64,000 nt of DNA, taken from the NCBI GenBank assembly GCA_038496675.1, contig CM076659.1:17430219-17494218 (forward strand), written 5' to 3'. The notes below the pieces were generated by a model that saw only the letters and a program-made list of their open reading frames with translations, was not told where the DNA came from and did not search any database. Of this stretch, positions 1 through 11,952 are shown piece by piece. Position 1 is the first letter of the stretch. Each line of letters begins with the position of its first letter. Origin of the DNA: Rachycentron canadum (Eukaryota > Chordata > Actinopteri > Carangiformes > Rachycentridae). Position numbers and translations under genes: made by a program.

Positions 1-1779
1 GTTTTTGGACACCATTGCTTAGCTGATGTCATGTGACGGCATCCCTAACACATTACAAAATTTTTGTGTTGCTAATGACCCTATTGCAGGTCATTGGCAA
101 CACAACCTGCAATTGCAAGTCCAGTATTAGTGCTCTGTACTAAATAATCAATATTTGCAGGAGGTTATTTTATTTTATTTGAGAAGGGTTGAGTTTATTA
201 GGCCCCAGATTAGTTTCTACAGACATAACAAGTATCATCAGAAAAATGAAAAAAAAAAAAATAAATAAATAAATAAATTTTGCCTTGTTGCCTCACTGTA
301 AAGGTTTGATGCCCAAAGCACACACACACAATACACACCATACAGACAGTAGTCAAAGTTGCCTGGATGTGCAAGCCAGGAAACAAGAGTGATAAAATTG
401 TGCTGAAATCAGTTCTGCAAGGCTCCAGGTTAATTCTATGCCAATGTTTTTAAAATCATTGTTTACTGTAATGAAAGGTCCTGGAATAAATTCCACCTTC
501 ATTGAGAATATAATGTTCAGTTTGTGTTATTTATATTTTACATTTAGTTGAGGTTCATTCTGGTTCATCGTAATTCGGAGGACATACTTTCTGGTGCTGT
601 TAAGCTGTATTGCAGTTGTACAAGTTGGACAAAAGCCTCTCAGCACAGTGGTATCACAAACTGCAGCTTCCAAGGTATAATATATAAATGTCTCTGAAAG
701 AGATAAAACACAGGATTTACTGTAGGACTGTTGTATTAGACTGTATTAGCTTTAGCCTGATATCTCTAAATAAACTGACAACTGAGAGTATTGAATATTA
801 ACAAGGATTGCATGTCAGAAGACGTGTCATGCACGTGGTCAATCAACCTGTGTATACTTAATATACAACCAAACTGCAACAGCAAATATGTTTTGTAGGG
901 AACCTGTTGGCTGGATTACGTGTATTTTAATGAATAAAGCCACACATATATTAACAGCAGCAGAGTGCCCATGAAGGTGGTTGTGGTGAATATCAAGTGT
1001 ACAAACCACACAACTGTCAAACCAGAGACCAAGGTTTAAAACATTAGGCAAAATTAATAATACTGTAGTCCCTACAAGTTAATATTCTGTGTCTGTGAAC
1101 ATTTTCCTGATACGTTTTTAAGCTTGTCACAATTACTTTTCCTACCAAATACATTAGTTACTGCCGTTTTTACATTATTTACATATTTTTTAAGAGTGAG
1201 AGTTGAGTCTATTACAGGATTGGAGTGGATTGTACCACCTGGGAGTTTGTTTTAAAAGGAAATTTGGAACAATGTTGCTACTGTGAACTCCTGTAGACCA
1301 ACCTGCTACTTCCACTATTATTATGGCATAATGCAAAATATTAATAATCTGCTTGTATCAGGTTTTCTCTTGTCAGGGGAATTAAATATATTGCAACATA
1401 CTTTCCAAAAAAATAGCCATTAACAAGTAACCATGCCATTCCCATGAAGTTATAACCATTTTGTACTAAAGGTTTTAAACTTTTACACTTAATACACATA
1501 ATTATTTAGTTTGTGCAGTTAAACTTTAAATAGGTGACACAAATGCAACACATATGTTTCACATAAACTGTATAGCTTTACCAGCATGAGAGAGATATTT
1601 TCTACCTGCAAAGCAAGCTGCTACATTAGCTGATTTCTATAACCTGCAGTGTTTAATGGCTGTTTTTGTTGTTACACCACAAATCTAAAAGGCTCCTGTA
1701 GGGCTTTGGATATAAATAAATGAAGGTGAATTCCAACACTCCTCACAATCAGTTAAATCCTTTAGACAAACACACTTAC
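1..1779. other. AT-rich non-coding stretch
   Basis: No gene, RNA or recognisable repeat is visible apart from the poly(A)/(AAAT)n run at 248-279 and a short CA-rich patch near 319-340. Open frames here are short and chance-like. Confidence 0.6.
248..279. repeat. poly(A) followed by (AAAT)n
   Basis: About twelve A's run into five AAAT units. This could be the tail of an old retroposed element, but nothing upstream is recognisable, so it is called only as simple sequence. Confidence 0.8.
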
Positions 1780-1800
1780 CCTCAGTGATCTCAACTCAAA
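1780..1800 (-). other. microexon-like 21-nt segment
   Basis: On the minus strand a long pyrimidine tract ending in TTTAG (from about 1835 down to 1801) is followed by 21 nt and then a strong donor, GG|GTAAGT (reverse of 1774-1779). The 21 nt are a multiple of three and open in one frame (F E L R S L R). Splice-like pairs occur by chance in such sequence and no host gene is visible, so this is a hypothesis only. Confidence 0.12.
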
Positions 1801-2110
1801 CTAAAGACGTGGAGGACAAGGGGGCGGGAGAGAGGATGTCTTTTGAAACTGAGTGGAGCTTCTCTGAACCATTACCCATCAGCCCCTCCACTCTCAGAGG
1901 GCTAATCCCAGGGGGAGAGTGGGCGTCCGCGGAGGATACGTTGTCTCGTATGCGTTAATGGGGGATTACACATGTTAACATCTATCTCACAGTGCGCTTG
2001 GCCAAAGGGGCTCTGCTATAGGGGTTTAGCATATGAATAAGGAATAAGGGGATGATTGAATAGAGGCTACGGTGAGAGTGAGAGCTGCCACTCGAGGTGG
2101 AGCGATGGGG
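1800..2110. promoter_or_regulatory. candidate cis-regulatory block
   Basis: A GC-richer single-copy block in AT-rich surroundings. It retains CpGs around 1926-1955 (CGTCCGCGG and nearby CG steps) and has no repeat signature. This composition is typical of conserved non-coding elements, but conservation was not tested. Confidence 0.25.
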
Positions 2111-3140
2111 GTAGAGTGATTAGGATGAGACACAAAGACCTAAATCTCTTGTTGAGATGGAAGAGCTGGAGGAAAGATTGCTCTCAGCTGAATGATTTTC
2201 TCTGACTTGGTTCCAGGGTATCTGAGGGAAGGTGGGTTTTATGAATGTTCGTGAAAGGTTGATTTGGCCGTGAAGAACCTGATTATAGTCAGGATGCCCC
2301 CTTTCACATTGTGTTTTCAATTCAAATAAAACAAGGCACACTCTAAAGAGGTTATCAATTATTTAAGATGCTTAAAATAATAAAACATACAGCAAAATAA
2401 TAAAATATAGCTAAAAATTGGATGATTTAATTAAGGATTCTGTAATACCTTACTATTAAAGTTTCTAGTGGCATTTTCTTTAAAAGACCACGTGTTAAAT
2501 ATGTTACAAATATGTTTCCTCTGCCTATTCAAATAAACATGTTTATCAACTGCTCTGCTATTTCATCAGTCATTTAGGTGTTCAGATGACAACAAAACCA
2601 AATGTGAAAGAAAAGTCACCACATTTTGGCTCACGGCCTGTCAGGATTTTTTTTTTTTTGTTTGTATCTTGATCAACATTTTTGTTGAATGTTGTATCTT
2701 GATCAGTTGTTTACTGAAGGACTCAACCACATGTTGGAGTCTATTTTGTCATTCAATCTGGAGGATTTTTTGGTTTGTAGTTGAGGAAATCTTAAAAACA
2801 TTGTCAATATTACAATGACAACCTGATTTGCACACTGCAACCTGATCTGACATACCACCAAACTGATCAAAGCCACCAACAAATTTTACAGGCAGTGCAA
2901 TGCAGCTCATTTAAACCACAGCTTTATTGTTCATTGACTTGTTTGGATAAACAAGTTTATTTTCTGAAAACTCTGTGTATTCGTTCTAGTTCTGTCCTGA
3001 GACCCAGTGATGGAATTGACATGCAGCGCAGGCATCAGCCGAGCTCTCTGGGAGAGCGTGGTGTTTATTTCCTGAAGGTCAGGTCTTTTGTGTGGAGAAA
3101 CTTCTTGCCAGATGAGATAGGGGAGTAAATTGCAGATCTA
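2110..3140. other. AT-rich non-coding stretch with a small repeat
   Basis: Nothing gene-like is seen. A 14-bp direct repeat, TTGTATCTTGATCA, lies at 2662-2675 and 2692-2705, and between them TCAACA and TGTTGA (2673-2678 and 2683-2688) can form a six-pair hairpin. Confidence 0.55.
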
Positions 3141-3420
3141 TCATTCCCCCCTCCCTCACTTCCTCTGTCTCTCCCTGTCTTTACCCCCATAGTCCCCCTT
3201 TTCCAGTCATCTCTCTCATTCTTGCCATACTCATTTCCTCTTCCCCTCTTTCATTCTCATTCTCTTTCTTCTTTGTGTTCGTATTTTCATCCTCATCTTT
3301 GCGCATCTACTGCTTATATTCTAAACCACCTTCTCATACTCTTTGTGCTTGATTCCTCCCCTCTCTCCATCTCTCACACACTCCCTCTCTCCTTCTGTGT
3401 GTGAAATCGGTGGAGAAACC
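3140..3420. repeat. pyrimidine-rich tract
   Basis: About 280 bp of + strand sequence strongly biased to C and T with little internal periodicity. Open frames over it are compositional artefacts. Confidence 0.7.
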
Positions 3421-3800
3421 GTTGGCACTCTCCGTGATTTATGGCTCACTCAGAGCGGACTCTTATCAGGTGCAGGCAAGGCTCTCTCTGCTGCTGCCTG
3501 CGTCTGAATGACAATGGAGAACCAGTCGCATTATGCTCTGCAGCCTCGCCCCCTGCATTCTGGACACTGCAGATTACATCTAGCTCCTTGATTTATGGAC
3601 GCCATTTTGGCTCCTGAGAGGGACATGAAGGGGAGTTTGGAGGTGGTGGCAGGAGAGGGGGTGGAGGCTGTGGTTTCCAAGGCCAGCGTCTGCACTTGGC
3701 CAAACATAATTTTGAAGGGAACCTGGTGGAGGTGTGCTTTATATGCATATGTGTTTGGGTGTAAAAGCCGACGTGTGTTTGTGTGTACAGGATTTATGTG
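3420..3800. promoter_or_regulatory. candidate cis-regulatory block
   Basis: A single-copy, GC-richer block. It includes GCCATTTTGGC near 3601-3611, which fits a YY1-type core and is also a small inverted repeat. Overlapping open frames on both strands (about 3531-3836) show no domain. Regulatory function is inferred from composition alone. Confidence 0.25.
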
Positions 3801-3839
3801 CATGGATATGTGGGTGTGTGAATAGGAAGTCATCATTTA

Positions 3840-5140
3840 TCATTTTGTCATGAGTTTTTCCTGCACAGATATTGACAGTGTCTGTTGTTGGGAGCAGTGT
3901 GCAGATGTATCAACATTAAAAACTCAGGATTAGAATAAGTAAAACTGTATCTTCAGCCTCCAGTGACCAAAGGGAGAGAGAAAATGAAATAAATAGAACC
4001 AAGAGTTTCTGAATTATCAAGTGCAGTTTTTTCCTTTTTTTTAATTCCTCATTTCTACTCCATAATTGAATCATTGCCATGTGCATCTCTGGAGATGAGA
4101 TATGTTATTTGGGAGAATTATTTAAATGTAAAAAAAAAAAGAAGTGTTAGCTAATGTAATTAACAGGGAATTATCACAGCTGCAGTTCTTTGTAGGAAAG
4201 AAGTAATTATGTAACTAACACAGTAAATGAGGGAAATGAGCATCACATCTCAGACTTAAACACAGCAGGAGTTTTGCATTCGTTTCACTCAACAGTCAGT
4301 TTTTATTGAGCAGAAAAACTATGAAATGTCACTTTAGTCTTTTAAGGTTGCTGCTGAATGTTTGCGTCCTCCACAGAGACGTAATTTAATAAGAGAAGAG
4401 AAGCAGGGAAATGAGAAAAACTCACACCAATACAAAAATATGCCAACACAGGTTTCTCCAGCTATGATATATATATAATATATTTATATTCAATATTTAA
4501 TCGCATGTTAGAAAAAAGGATAATTATTAGACAAATATTAGAATCTTGAATTTAATGGTCTAGGTGTGTCAGTGTATCCAGACAGTTTCATCCAGGCTGC
4601 TCCAGAGATTCTGCTTCTTAATTACATTAATCATTTTCAACAACAAATTGAATTTCCCTCTTCATCTTATTCTCACACCCACAAAAAACCTTTACTGTTT
4701 ACTTTTGGTAAAAAGACCCAGGACATGTTTCCAAGAAGTGATTCATAAAATGATTAATCAGTTCACTAAGCATTGCTCTCTAATAGCTGCCTTTCAAACT
4801 ATTTGTAATTACACTAATATCTTTATAATGTGTGCAGATAAATTTGTTTAAATTGTGTATAATAGTGTAATGTCACTATTCTGACAGAGACAGATTTCAT
4901 TTAATGGAGCAGGTTATCAGAGCCAATGAAACATTTTCCATTTTCCAAAACAACAGTTGGAAGCTAAATCCTCACTGACTGTTCCTGATGCTAGCACTAA
5001 GGCTAGGCTAATAAACTCATAGTGCATGCAGCAGGCTGTGACCTTTCTAGTCTTCCCACTCGGTCACTTGGGGTTGCTTCTATTCGGCAACAGCTGTGAC
5101 AAAATGTAAATATACATGTAAATGTCATTCTCTTACAGTG
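3840..5140. other. AT-rich non-coding stretch
   Basis: Unremarkable AT-rich sequence with an AT-only patch at 4466-4505. No gene, repeat family or RNA was recognised. Confidence 0.55.
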
Positions 5141-5149
5141 AAGTTCCCT

Positions 5150-5530
5150 TTTCCTGTTTTCCCTGACTAGGCCAGTAAAATGGCCGCCAATGCAGTCTCC
5201 AGTGGCAGACAGCTCACTGATAAATGTCTCCCTGAATACATTTCTACAGGAATGAAAACCAAAAGACTTTTTTAGAGGAGGAGGTCTTGGAAAGGGTGCA
5301 GCTCGGCAAAACCAGGAAGGGAGGAAGGTCTGGAAAGCCCTCAGTGTGTTGCTTCATGTTCCAAAGGCAATAAGAGCTGTGGCTCAAAGTGGGTTTTCAT
5401 AAAGACTGGTTGTTATGGTTCTTGCAGTTGCCAAGTGGCGAAGGGCTAAGTGGAGATAATGTGTCCTTGTAGCTCATCAGAATGTGGAGAGGCAATGTGG
5501 GCGGCATGCTCAGTGGACAGATGGCCAAAA
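5150..5530. promoter_or_regulatory. candidate cis-regulatory block
   Basis: Single-copy sequence containing AAAATGGCCGCC (about 5177-5188), close to the YY1 consensus, and purine-rich stretches around 5270-5330. No coding signal or repeat family is visible. Confidence 0.2.
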
Positions 5531-5925
5531 ATCACATGCAACACTACAGACTCACCTCCTTGTGTTTACATGTGGGAGAATTCCAAACAGTAGCACAAAT
5601 TATTTGTAAGGTCATGTTTTGGTGACACGCTTGAGCCTATTTATGTATCCTCATACTACACTCTGAAACTGAACTTTTACAGATTAACAAAAGGTAAAAT
5701 GAGATAAGCTTTAGCATGGCTCTAAAAGTCCCATTCTGTGTTTTGTGTTTGTTTTATCCAGACTATCCTGTAACAATCGATGGTTTTCACCTCATTTGCC
5801 ATAAATGAGTGTTACAGAAAATATCAGTGTGACTGGAAAATTTACATTCCTGCCTGATGAAAATGGGGACATACAGATTATTTAAAATATTGCTTTTTAC
5901 ATAATTTACTTTATGTGCCTGCATG

Positions 5926-6532
5926 TGCACTGATAAACCATATCATTATGACCATCTGCCTAATATTGTGTAGGTCCCCCTTTTGCTACCAAAACAGGCC
6001 TGATGCAATGAGGCATGGACTCCACTGGAGCTCTGAAGGTGGTGTCATATCTGGCACCAAGACATCAGCAGCAGATCCTTTAAGTTCTGGAAGTTGTGAG
6101 GTGGATCAGACTTGTTTGTCCAGCTCATCCCACAGATGCTCGATTGAACTGAGATCTGGGGAATTTGGAGCCAAGTCAACCGCTTGAACTCGTTGTTTTG
6201 TTCAAACCTCCTGAACCTTTTTTGCAGTGACAGGGAGCATTATCCTACTGAAAGAGGCAACTGCTATTAGGGAAGACTGTTAGGGAAGACTGTGTCAAAG
6301 TAGCATCCACATGAAAGACAGGACCCAAGGTTTGTATCAGTAAGGTTTGGCCGCCCATGACCTCTTCACCGGTTGACTAGTTTTTCTTTCTTTCTTTTGG
6401 TAGGTACTGACCACTGCACACAATTTCCCTGCTTCCAAGTCATCAACTTCTAGGACAAAATGTCACCTGCTGCCTAATATATCCCTCCCACTGCTATTGT
6501 AATGAGATAATCAATGTTATTCACTTCACCTG

Positions 6533-6536
<4 letters not shown>
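5926..6536 (-). mobile_element. Tc1/mariner-like transposon, internally deleted
   Basis: The left terminal repeat (from about 5926, with CATTATGACC and CCTAATATTGTGTAGG) and the right sub-terminal sequence (CTGCCTAATATATCC, then GAGATAATCAATG, to 6536) match a Tc1-like family abundant in fish. The minus strand of 6128-6170 reads NSPDLSSIEHLWDELDK, the transposase segment holding the last acidic residue of the DDE triad. Near 6350-6385 there is a degraded remnant of the N-terminal DNA-binding region. The part that would carry the first two catalytic aspartates is missing by a large central deletion, and the frames are broken. A short tandem duplication lies at about 6267-6294. The right terminus has been replaced by the adjoining (TG)n. 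This is a dead relic. Confidence 0.85.
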
Positions 6537-6600
<64 letters not shown>

Positions 6601-6611
6601 TGTGTGTTTTT
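6536..6611. repeat. (TG)n microsatellite
   Basis: About 31 uninterrupted TG units to 6597, then an imperfect tail. It begins exactly where the Tc1-like element's right terminal repeat should continue. Confidence 0.98.
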
Positions 6612-7080
6612 GTGTGGGTATATGAGAGAGTGGTGATGGCAACGTGTGTGGCTTCCCATCCACATTGGGTTGTGTAAATGCTTTTTGTAATAGTTTATTT
6701 CTTACATAGACACATGCTCAATAACATATTGCAAAACTTAACCTAGACCTGATTCCAGCCTTAACCCTGAAACCAGTTAATTGAAGAGGTGAAGTCCAAG
6801 ATACCTTAACTTTTAAAAAATGTTCTCACTCTGAAAAAAACAAGTTTATAGGCAAAAACACACACACAAATAATTTCATTTATAGTACGACTGATGATAA
6901 AACTGGCCCCTCACATGCATTTTAAAATCTACACAAGAACACACACTGACACATGGAGCCTAAAAATACAGGGGCACAAAACACAAATACAACAACATGC
7001 AATTAAATCCCACATCATATTATTGTACTGTACCACACAAAAAAACAGGCTCACAGATATGCACACATACACGCACACAC
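6612..7080. other. non-coding stretch, nothing recognised
   Basis: AT-rich sequence with a few short CA runs. Overlapping open frames near 6894-7253 on both strands show no domain. Confidence 0.5.
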
Positions 7081-7255
7081 AGAAAGGGGCACCAGGCAGG
7101 ACTTGGAAGGGGTCCTGGACACTGTCATGGGTCCACACGTCAAATGAGCCGGGGAGCCAAACAACAACAATAACAACAGGAGTTAGAGCATATGGGGCTC
7201 TGTTCCAGCTGAGAAGGGCCACCGAGGTCCCCAGTGCGTGTGTGTGTGTTTGAGG
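7080..7255. promoter_or_regulatory. candidate single-copy block
   Basis: Slightly GC-richer sequence with an AACAAC/AATAAC-rich patch (7160-7180) and a short GT run at its end. Evidence for function is weak. Confidence 0.15.
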
Positions 7256-7259
7256 GGGA

Positions 7260-7916
7260 TAATAACTGAAGACTGGTGCCTAGAGAGATGAGAGAAAGGA
7301 AAAAGTGTGGTTGAGAGAAGGAGGCAGAATAAAGGCCAACACTGCAGGCCTCAAGCTTTACTGCTCTTTTCTAAGGTGCTCGCCACATCTGATAGTTTTG
7401 GATAAATGTTCAAATGTATTTTACCACGGAAGCCACATCCAGTACTAATATAAACCGACACCAATGTGGAAAAGACGTGCACACATTAACTAAAGAAATC
7501 ACATCTGTTTTAGTTGCTTCAGTTCTCTGCTTATTTTGAACATATTTCAGTATAAGTTTGTTTCTTCCAGATTTGACTGAATTCAGGCGTCACATTGACA
7601 ATCTGTCTTTCGTTTGACTCTGTATTATTCATGCTGATGCTGAATAAAAACTTGTGCTGAAGTAGTTGAATAAATTATTGATGATTGGGACCAACAGAAA
7701 ATCATTAGACAAAGATTTTAATAACTGACTAATTGTTAGCAATGCTGAACATTTGCTCCTCAAATTTGAGGATTTGTGTTTTTCTCTGTTTTAAATCCAT
7801 TGAAAACAAGAACTTTTAGTATTTTTTGGTATTTTATAGACCAAGCTATGTAATCCAGATCAGATCAAACTCATAATAACACTCAGTAACAGTGGACATG
7901 ACCTGAGAGAAAACGA
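7260..7916. other. non-coding stretch, nothing recognised
   Basis: AT-rich single-copy sequence without motifs, repeats or coding signal that I can support. Confidence 0.5.
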
Positions 7917-8224
7917 AGAGGGCAGAGAAACTGTGAGGATGGATGAGGAGGTGGGTTGAGGCTGAACTCTGGACAAAAACTCCATGGCAGCAGATTAAGG
8001 AGGTGCAGAGCAGGGATTACTCACCATGAATAAAAGAGTACCTGCTGAGCTGGTGTTTGTCTGCCTGCCTGCTCTGTACACAGACTCCACAGCAGATCAC
8101 TTATAGTAAAATACACACAAACAAACACACACAAACAGGTAAACACAACCACTGAGAATGTCCTACTCTGATTGGAAGATGTCTATTACTTTAGAGGGCA
8201 GAGAAACTGTGAGGATGGATGAGG
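7917..8224. repeat. local direct repeat, 32 bp exact
   Basis: An identical 32-bp segment occurs at 7917-7948 and 8193-8224, starting AGAGGGCAGAGAAACTGTG and ending GGATGAGG. GAGCTGGTGT also recurs near 8047 and 8232. The copies are 276 bp apart. Either a recent local duplication or two pieces of one dispersed repeat would explain this. Confidence 0.85.
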
Positions 8225-8229
8225 TAGTA

Positions 8230-9660
8230 ATGGAGCTGGTGTGTGTGTGTGTGCTGGAAAATTAATCTATAATTAGTATCAATTTTCTCTTGTTGTTTCC
8301 TGAACAAAACTAGCATCCCTTCCTAGATATAAAAAGTAAACATTAAGCCATGATGAAATATATGACATTTTCCATCAACAAATAAAAACTAATCAATGAT
8401 GAGTGGACATGTTTTAATACAAAGTCAAAATATTCAGCAGCCTACATCCTAGGGAGCACACGCTGTATGTCCTGATCAGTAAAACATTTTCCTCTGCTTT
8501 CTGCCTAAAAGATCTCTTGTTCAGAAGATGATTTAGCTGCTTGACCTGTTGCTGTACTGTTAATAAGAAACAGCTTGTAAAGTTATGTCTCCGTCAGTAA
8601 TGAAATCTGACATTACCTGTTATTTGAAGAAACTGATTTAAAGACTAAACTCAACCACAGTCCACTGAGAGTTAGTCAATGAGCAGCAACAAAACATCTG
8701 AGACAAGCTACAAAAACATGCAGGGAACATGCTGACATTTATGAAATTTAAACTAATGTAACTAAATTGCAGGATTAATGTCGGCAGTCCATCTAATTCC
8801 TCCTGTAGATGTTTGCTAAACATGTACGAAGACCAGACTAAAAGGTCTTTCAAAATCAGGTGCCAAAATTAACATTATTGTTGTTTGTTATGAAAGTTGG
8901 TTTCAATATTGGTTAGGATTGTAAAACTATTATTTAGCCACAGATGTACTTGTACAAGCCTCTCATGCTGTATTTAACAAGGCTACAAGTTGCCTAGTAA
9001 CATAAGCAGCAGGAAGTCTACACTACAGGAACTATATTCATCCCATGTCATATCCTACAAACAAATTACAAACAGCAGATGCAGAAAAAAATGTTTGTCA
9101 CCCCCTGGTTGTAATTGTAGTTAGAGATATCAGTACTTTGAAAACTAACTGGCAAGACAACTACACAAGTGTCAAGAAACTGAGTTACATCTAAATAAAA
9201 ACCAAAATTAAGAATTAAATTAAACATTGTGTGTTACATGTTACCAAACAATACAAAAAATTGTGATTTGTGATTTTTTACTCTTTGTCTAGTGTGACTA
9301 CAGGGCAAGCAGCAGAGGAAACCAGTGAGTTAACATTTCATTCGTAAAAATGTTTTTTCTTTTTCTTCAAAGTCTGTCAACATGGCATATAAACATAAAT
9401 TATTCAAATTTGTTTAGACTTGTTGGCAGGTGGTGATCGCTGACTATTAAACTTATTAAAAAAAAACAAAACAGTGTGCTAGAGATACAAATATCCAAAT
9501 ATATTTGTATCAGTAAATACAGAGCGAACGTAGCCACAACACTGCATAAATACACAAACATCCACAGGGCCTGTATGCGCTCAATATAAAAACATACAGA
9601 CATAAACTCATATAGTTTCAGACACATACACATTAATATATGTACATACAAAGACATGGT
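8230..9660. other. AT-rich non-coding stretch
   Basis: No gene, RNA or named repeat was recognised in this 1.4 kb. Confidence 0.5.
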
Positions 9661-9673
9661 GCTTAAAGTGCTT

Positions 9674-9674
<1 letters not shown>

Positions 9675-9718
<44 letters not shown>
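9675..9718. repeat. (CA)22 microsatellite
   Basis: An uninterrupted CA run of 44 bp, followed by imperfect CA sequence to about 9734. Confidence 0.98.
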
Positions 9719-9720
<2 letters not shown>

Positions 9721-9779
9721 CGTGCACACACACAGTGTTAACCAAACATGTGCCAAAACACAAACGTACAGTGCACACT

Positions 9780-10090
9780 CACCCTCTTATTTCATCTGAA
9801 AGGCCCACTTGTAATGCTATCACTCTCAAAGTCAATTTTTGCACTTTTGCTCCTATAATCCCAATTACAGAGCTCATTCAAAATGATGGATAATGCCTCT
9901 CGTAGTGCCCAGCGAAAACAATTTGGCTGCTGTACTTGGGGAAACCTAAGAGGAGAGCCGCGCCACACACATCATTTTTCAGCTTACATTTACAGGGCTC
10001 ATAAGAGCATTGGTTGTAAAGTGACTTCTGGGTGAGTTGATTTTGGCCAAAATGGGCTCTCGTTTTCCTTGAGAATATGGTCAACACACA
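9780..10090. promoter_or_regulatory. candidate cis-regulatory block
   Basis: A single-copy block with retained CpGs near 9955-9962 (AGCCGCGCC), homeodomain-type ATTA cores and no repeat signature. It is bounded by CA-rich sequence. Function is inferred from composition. Confidence 0.28.
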
Positions 10091-10094
10091 CACA

Positions 10095-11090
10095 CATGGA
10101 AAGGGAGAAGAGAGTGGAGAAAGGGAATAAAATTATCAAAAATGAGAGAACAAGAGAAAGTCAGAATATTGAGTAAACAGAATGAGGAGCAGGAACAAAC
10201 CTTGTGATAAAAAATGCTAAAAAAGGTACCAACAACCCAGTGAGAGAAAGTAAAGATACTGAACCACAATTGCAGACTGCAGGCGTCATAAGTCAGATTG
10301 AACCTTTCAGCAAGAGGCTGGTGTGGTGTGGGCTAAAGACAGGGCTTGTTACACCAGGTTCCTGATGACATGACTACTGGGAGTGTGTGGAGTAATTCCT
10401 GCAGCCATGGTTAGCTACCAGGGGTTTGGGGTTTGGCACACAAGGATGTTTCCACAGCACAAGGATGTTTTCATGTGATATACTTCTGTTCACTCTGTGG
10501 GTTTCTGTATGTATTTTGTCTAACTTGTGTAATTTTCCATCTGATTGTCAAGTGAATATTAGCAAACTCTTTGCTGCAATTTATAAAATGCTGCCAGTCT
10601 GGGTTGGAACAAATAAATATGTTAATGAATGGAATATGTAGCTACATGAATAAAAACTACACCCAGGGAAAGAAATGGTTATACGTAACAAATGAAGTCA
10701 AGTAAGACAGAAACTAAATGAAAAGGGAGAGTGGAAAAAACTCAATTATCACTTAGCACTGGGAAAGTTGTTAAGGCTTTTTTTGTGCCAAGCAAGAGAA
10801 AAAGTGCTTGTGTAGGTTTAATTTTACAACTCAGGCAAAATTGCAAATAGTGACCTCTCCCCAAACAGAAAATAGAAAAAAAAAAAAAAGTCAAATATAG
10901 AAGGAAATGGAACATTTTTTTTACTCTAATATAGGAGCTTGATGACTAATCTGAATTTAGCTCTTAACTTTCTCATTGTTTTAATTGGTGAATCTTTTAT
11001 TTACATCCAGAAATGGAAAATCAGTTTAGTAAAAACACTTCCTCATCTTGTTCCGTTTGCTCTCTCATCATCAGTTTTCTCTTGCAGTTT
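10095..11090. other. AT-rich non-coding stretch
   Basis: Nothing gene-like was recognised. It contains an A-run at about 10876-10889. Confidence 0.5.
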
Positions 11091-11551
11091 TATCCCTTCC
11101 TTCTCCCGTCAGTCATCGATATTTGTCTAGCACTGCCTTCTCTCCCATCTTCACCTCTCCTTGTTACCCTCAGTTGATATGAGGCATTTTTGTTTCTCCC
11201 CTTCACTTCTCCAGTTCTCTCCTCCAAGTCTCCCCCCATTTCTTTCCCCCTCTCCTTAAAACTCACCTTTCCTCTTCTAGGTCTCTGTTTTATTTTGTCT
11301 CTCCTCTCTATCTCAACTGCCCCCTTTAGCCCGTTATTACCCCATTTTGAACCCCCTCCTTCATTTTACCCCACCTCTCTTCCCCCTTCTCCCCTCCAGC
11401 CCTTTATTTCTCCCCTCTCATCTCTGCTTGGTTCTTCACCCTCCGTTTTCTTTATTCCTCTCCTTTCTCTTTCCTCTTGTATCCCCCAGATTTTTCTCGG
11501 GCTGTTTCTCCTCTCTCTCCCCCATTATTACCCCCCCCCCACCCCCCCACC
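11090..11551. repeat. long pyrimidine tract leading into the assembly gap
   Basis: Over about 450 bp the + strand is dominated by C and T and ends in runs of C broken by single A's. Long apparent frames crossing 11190-12031 come from this bias plus the run of Ns and are not genes. Confidence 0.85.
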
Positions 11552-11935
11552 NNNNNNNNNNNNNNNNNNNNNNNNNNNNNNNNNNNNNNNNNNNNNNNNN
11601 NNNNNNNNNNNNNNNNNNNNNNNNNNNNNNNNNNNNNNNNNNNNNNNNNNNNNNNNNNNNNNNNNNNNNNNNNNNNNNNNNNNNNNNNNNNNNNNNNNNN
11701 NNNNNNNNNNNNNNNNNNNNNNNNNNNNNNNNNNNNNNNNNNNNNNNNNNNNNNNNNNNNNNNNNNNNNNNNNNNNNNNNNNNNNNNNNNNNNNNNNNNN
11801 NNNNNNNNNNNNNNNNNNNNNNNNNNNNNNNNNNNNNNNNNNNNNNNNNNNNNNNNNNNNNNNNNNNNNNNNNNNNNNNNNNNNNNNNNNNNNNNNNNNN
11901 NNNNNNNNNNNNNNNNNNNNNNNNNNNNNNNNNNN
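11552..11935. other. assembly gap (384 Ns)
   Basis: The run of N is bounded on the left by a C-run/A pattern and on the right by the same pattern (11936-11952). The missing sequence is therefore probably a C-rich tandem repeat that resisted sequencing, and the gap length may be arbitrary. Confidence 0.99.
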
Positions 11936-11952
11936 CCACCCCCCCACCCCCC

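Noticed and set aside
6474..6665. Histidine/threonine-repeat frame
   Set aside because: Translation of the (TG)n microsatellite on the minus strand; the same applies near 9400-9756, 18341-18752, 46626-46909 and 61542-62052.
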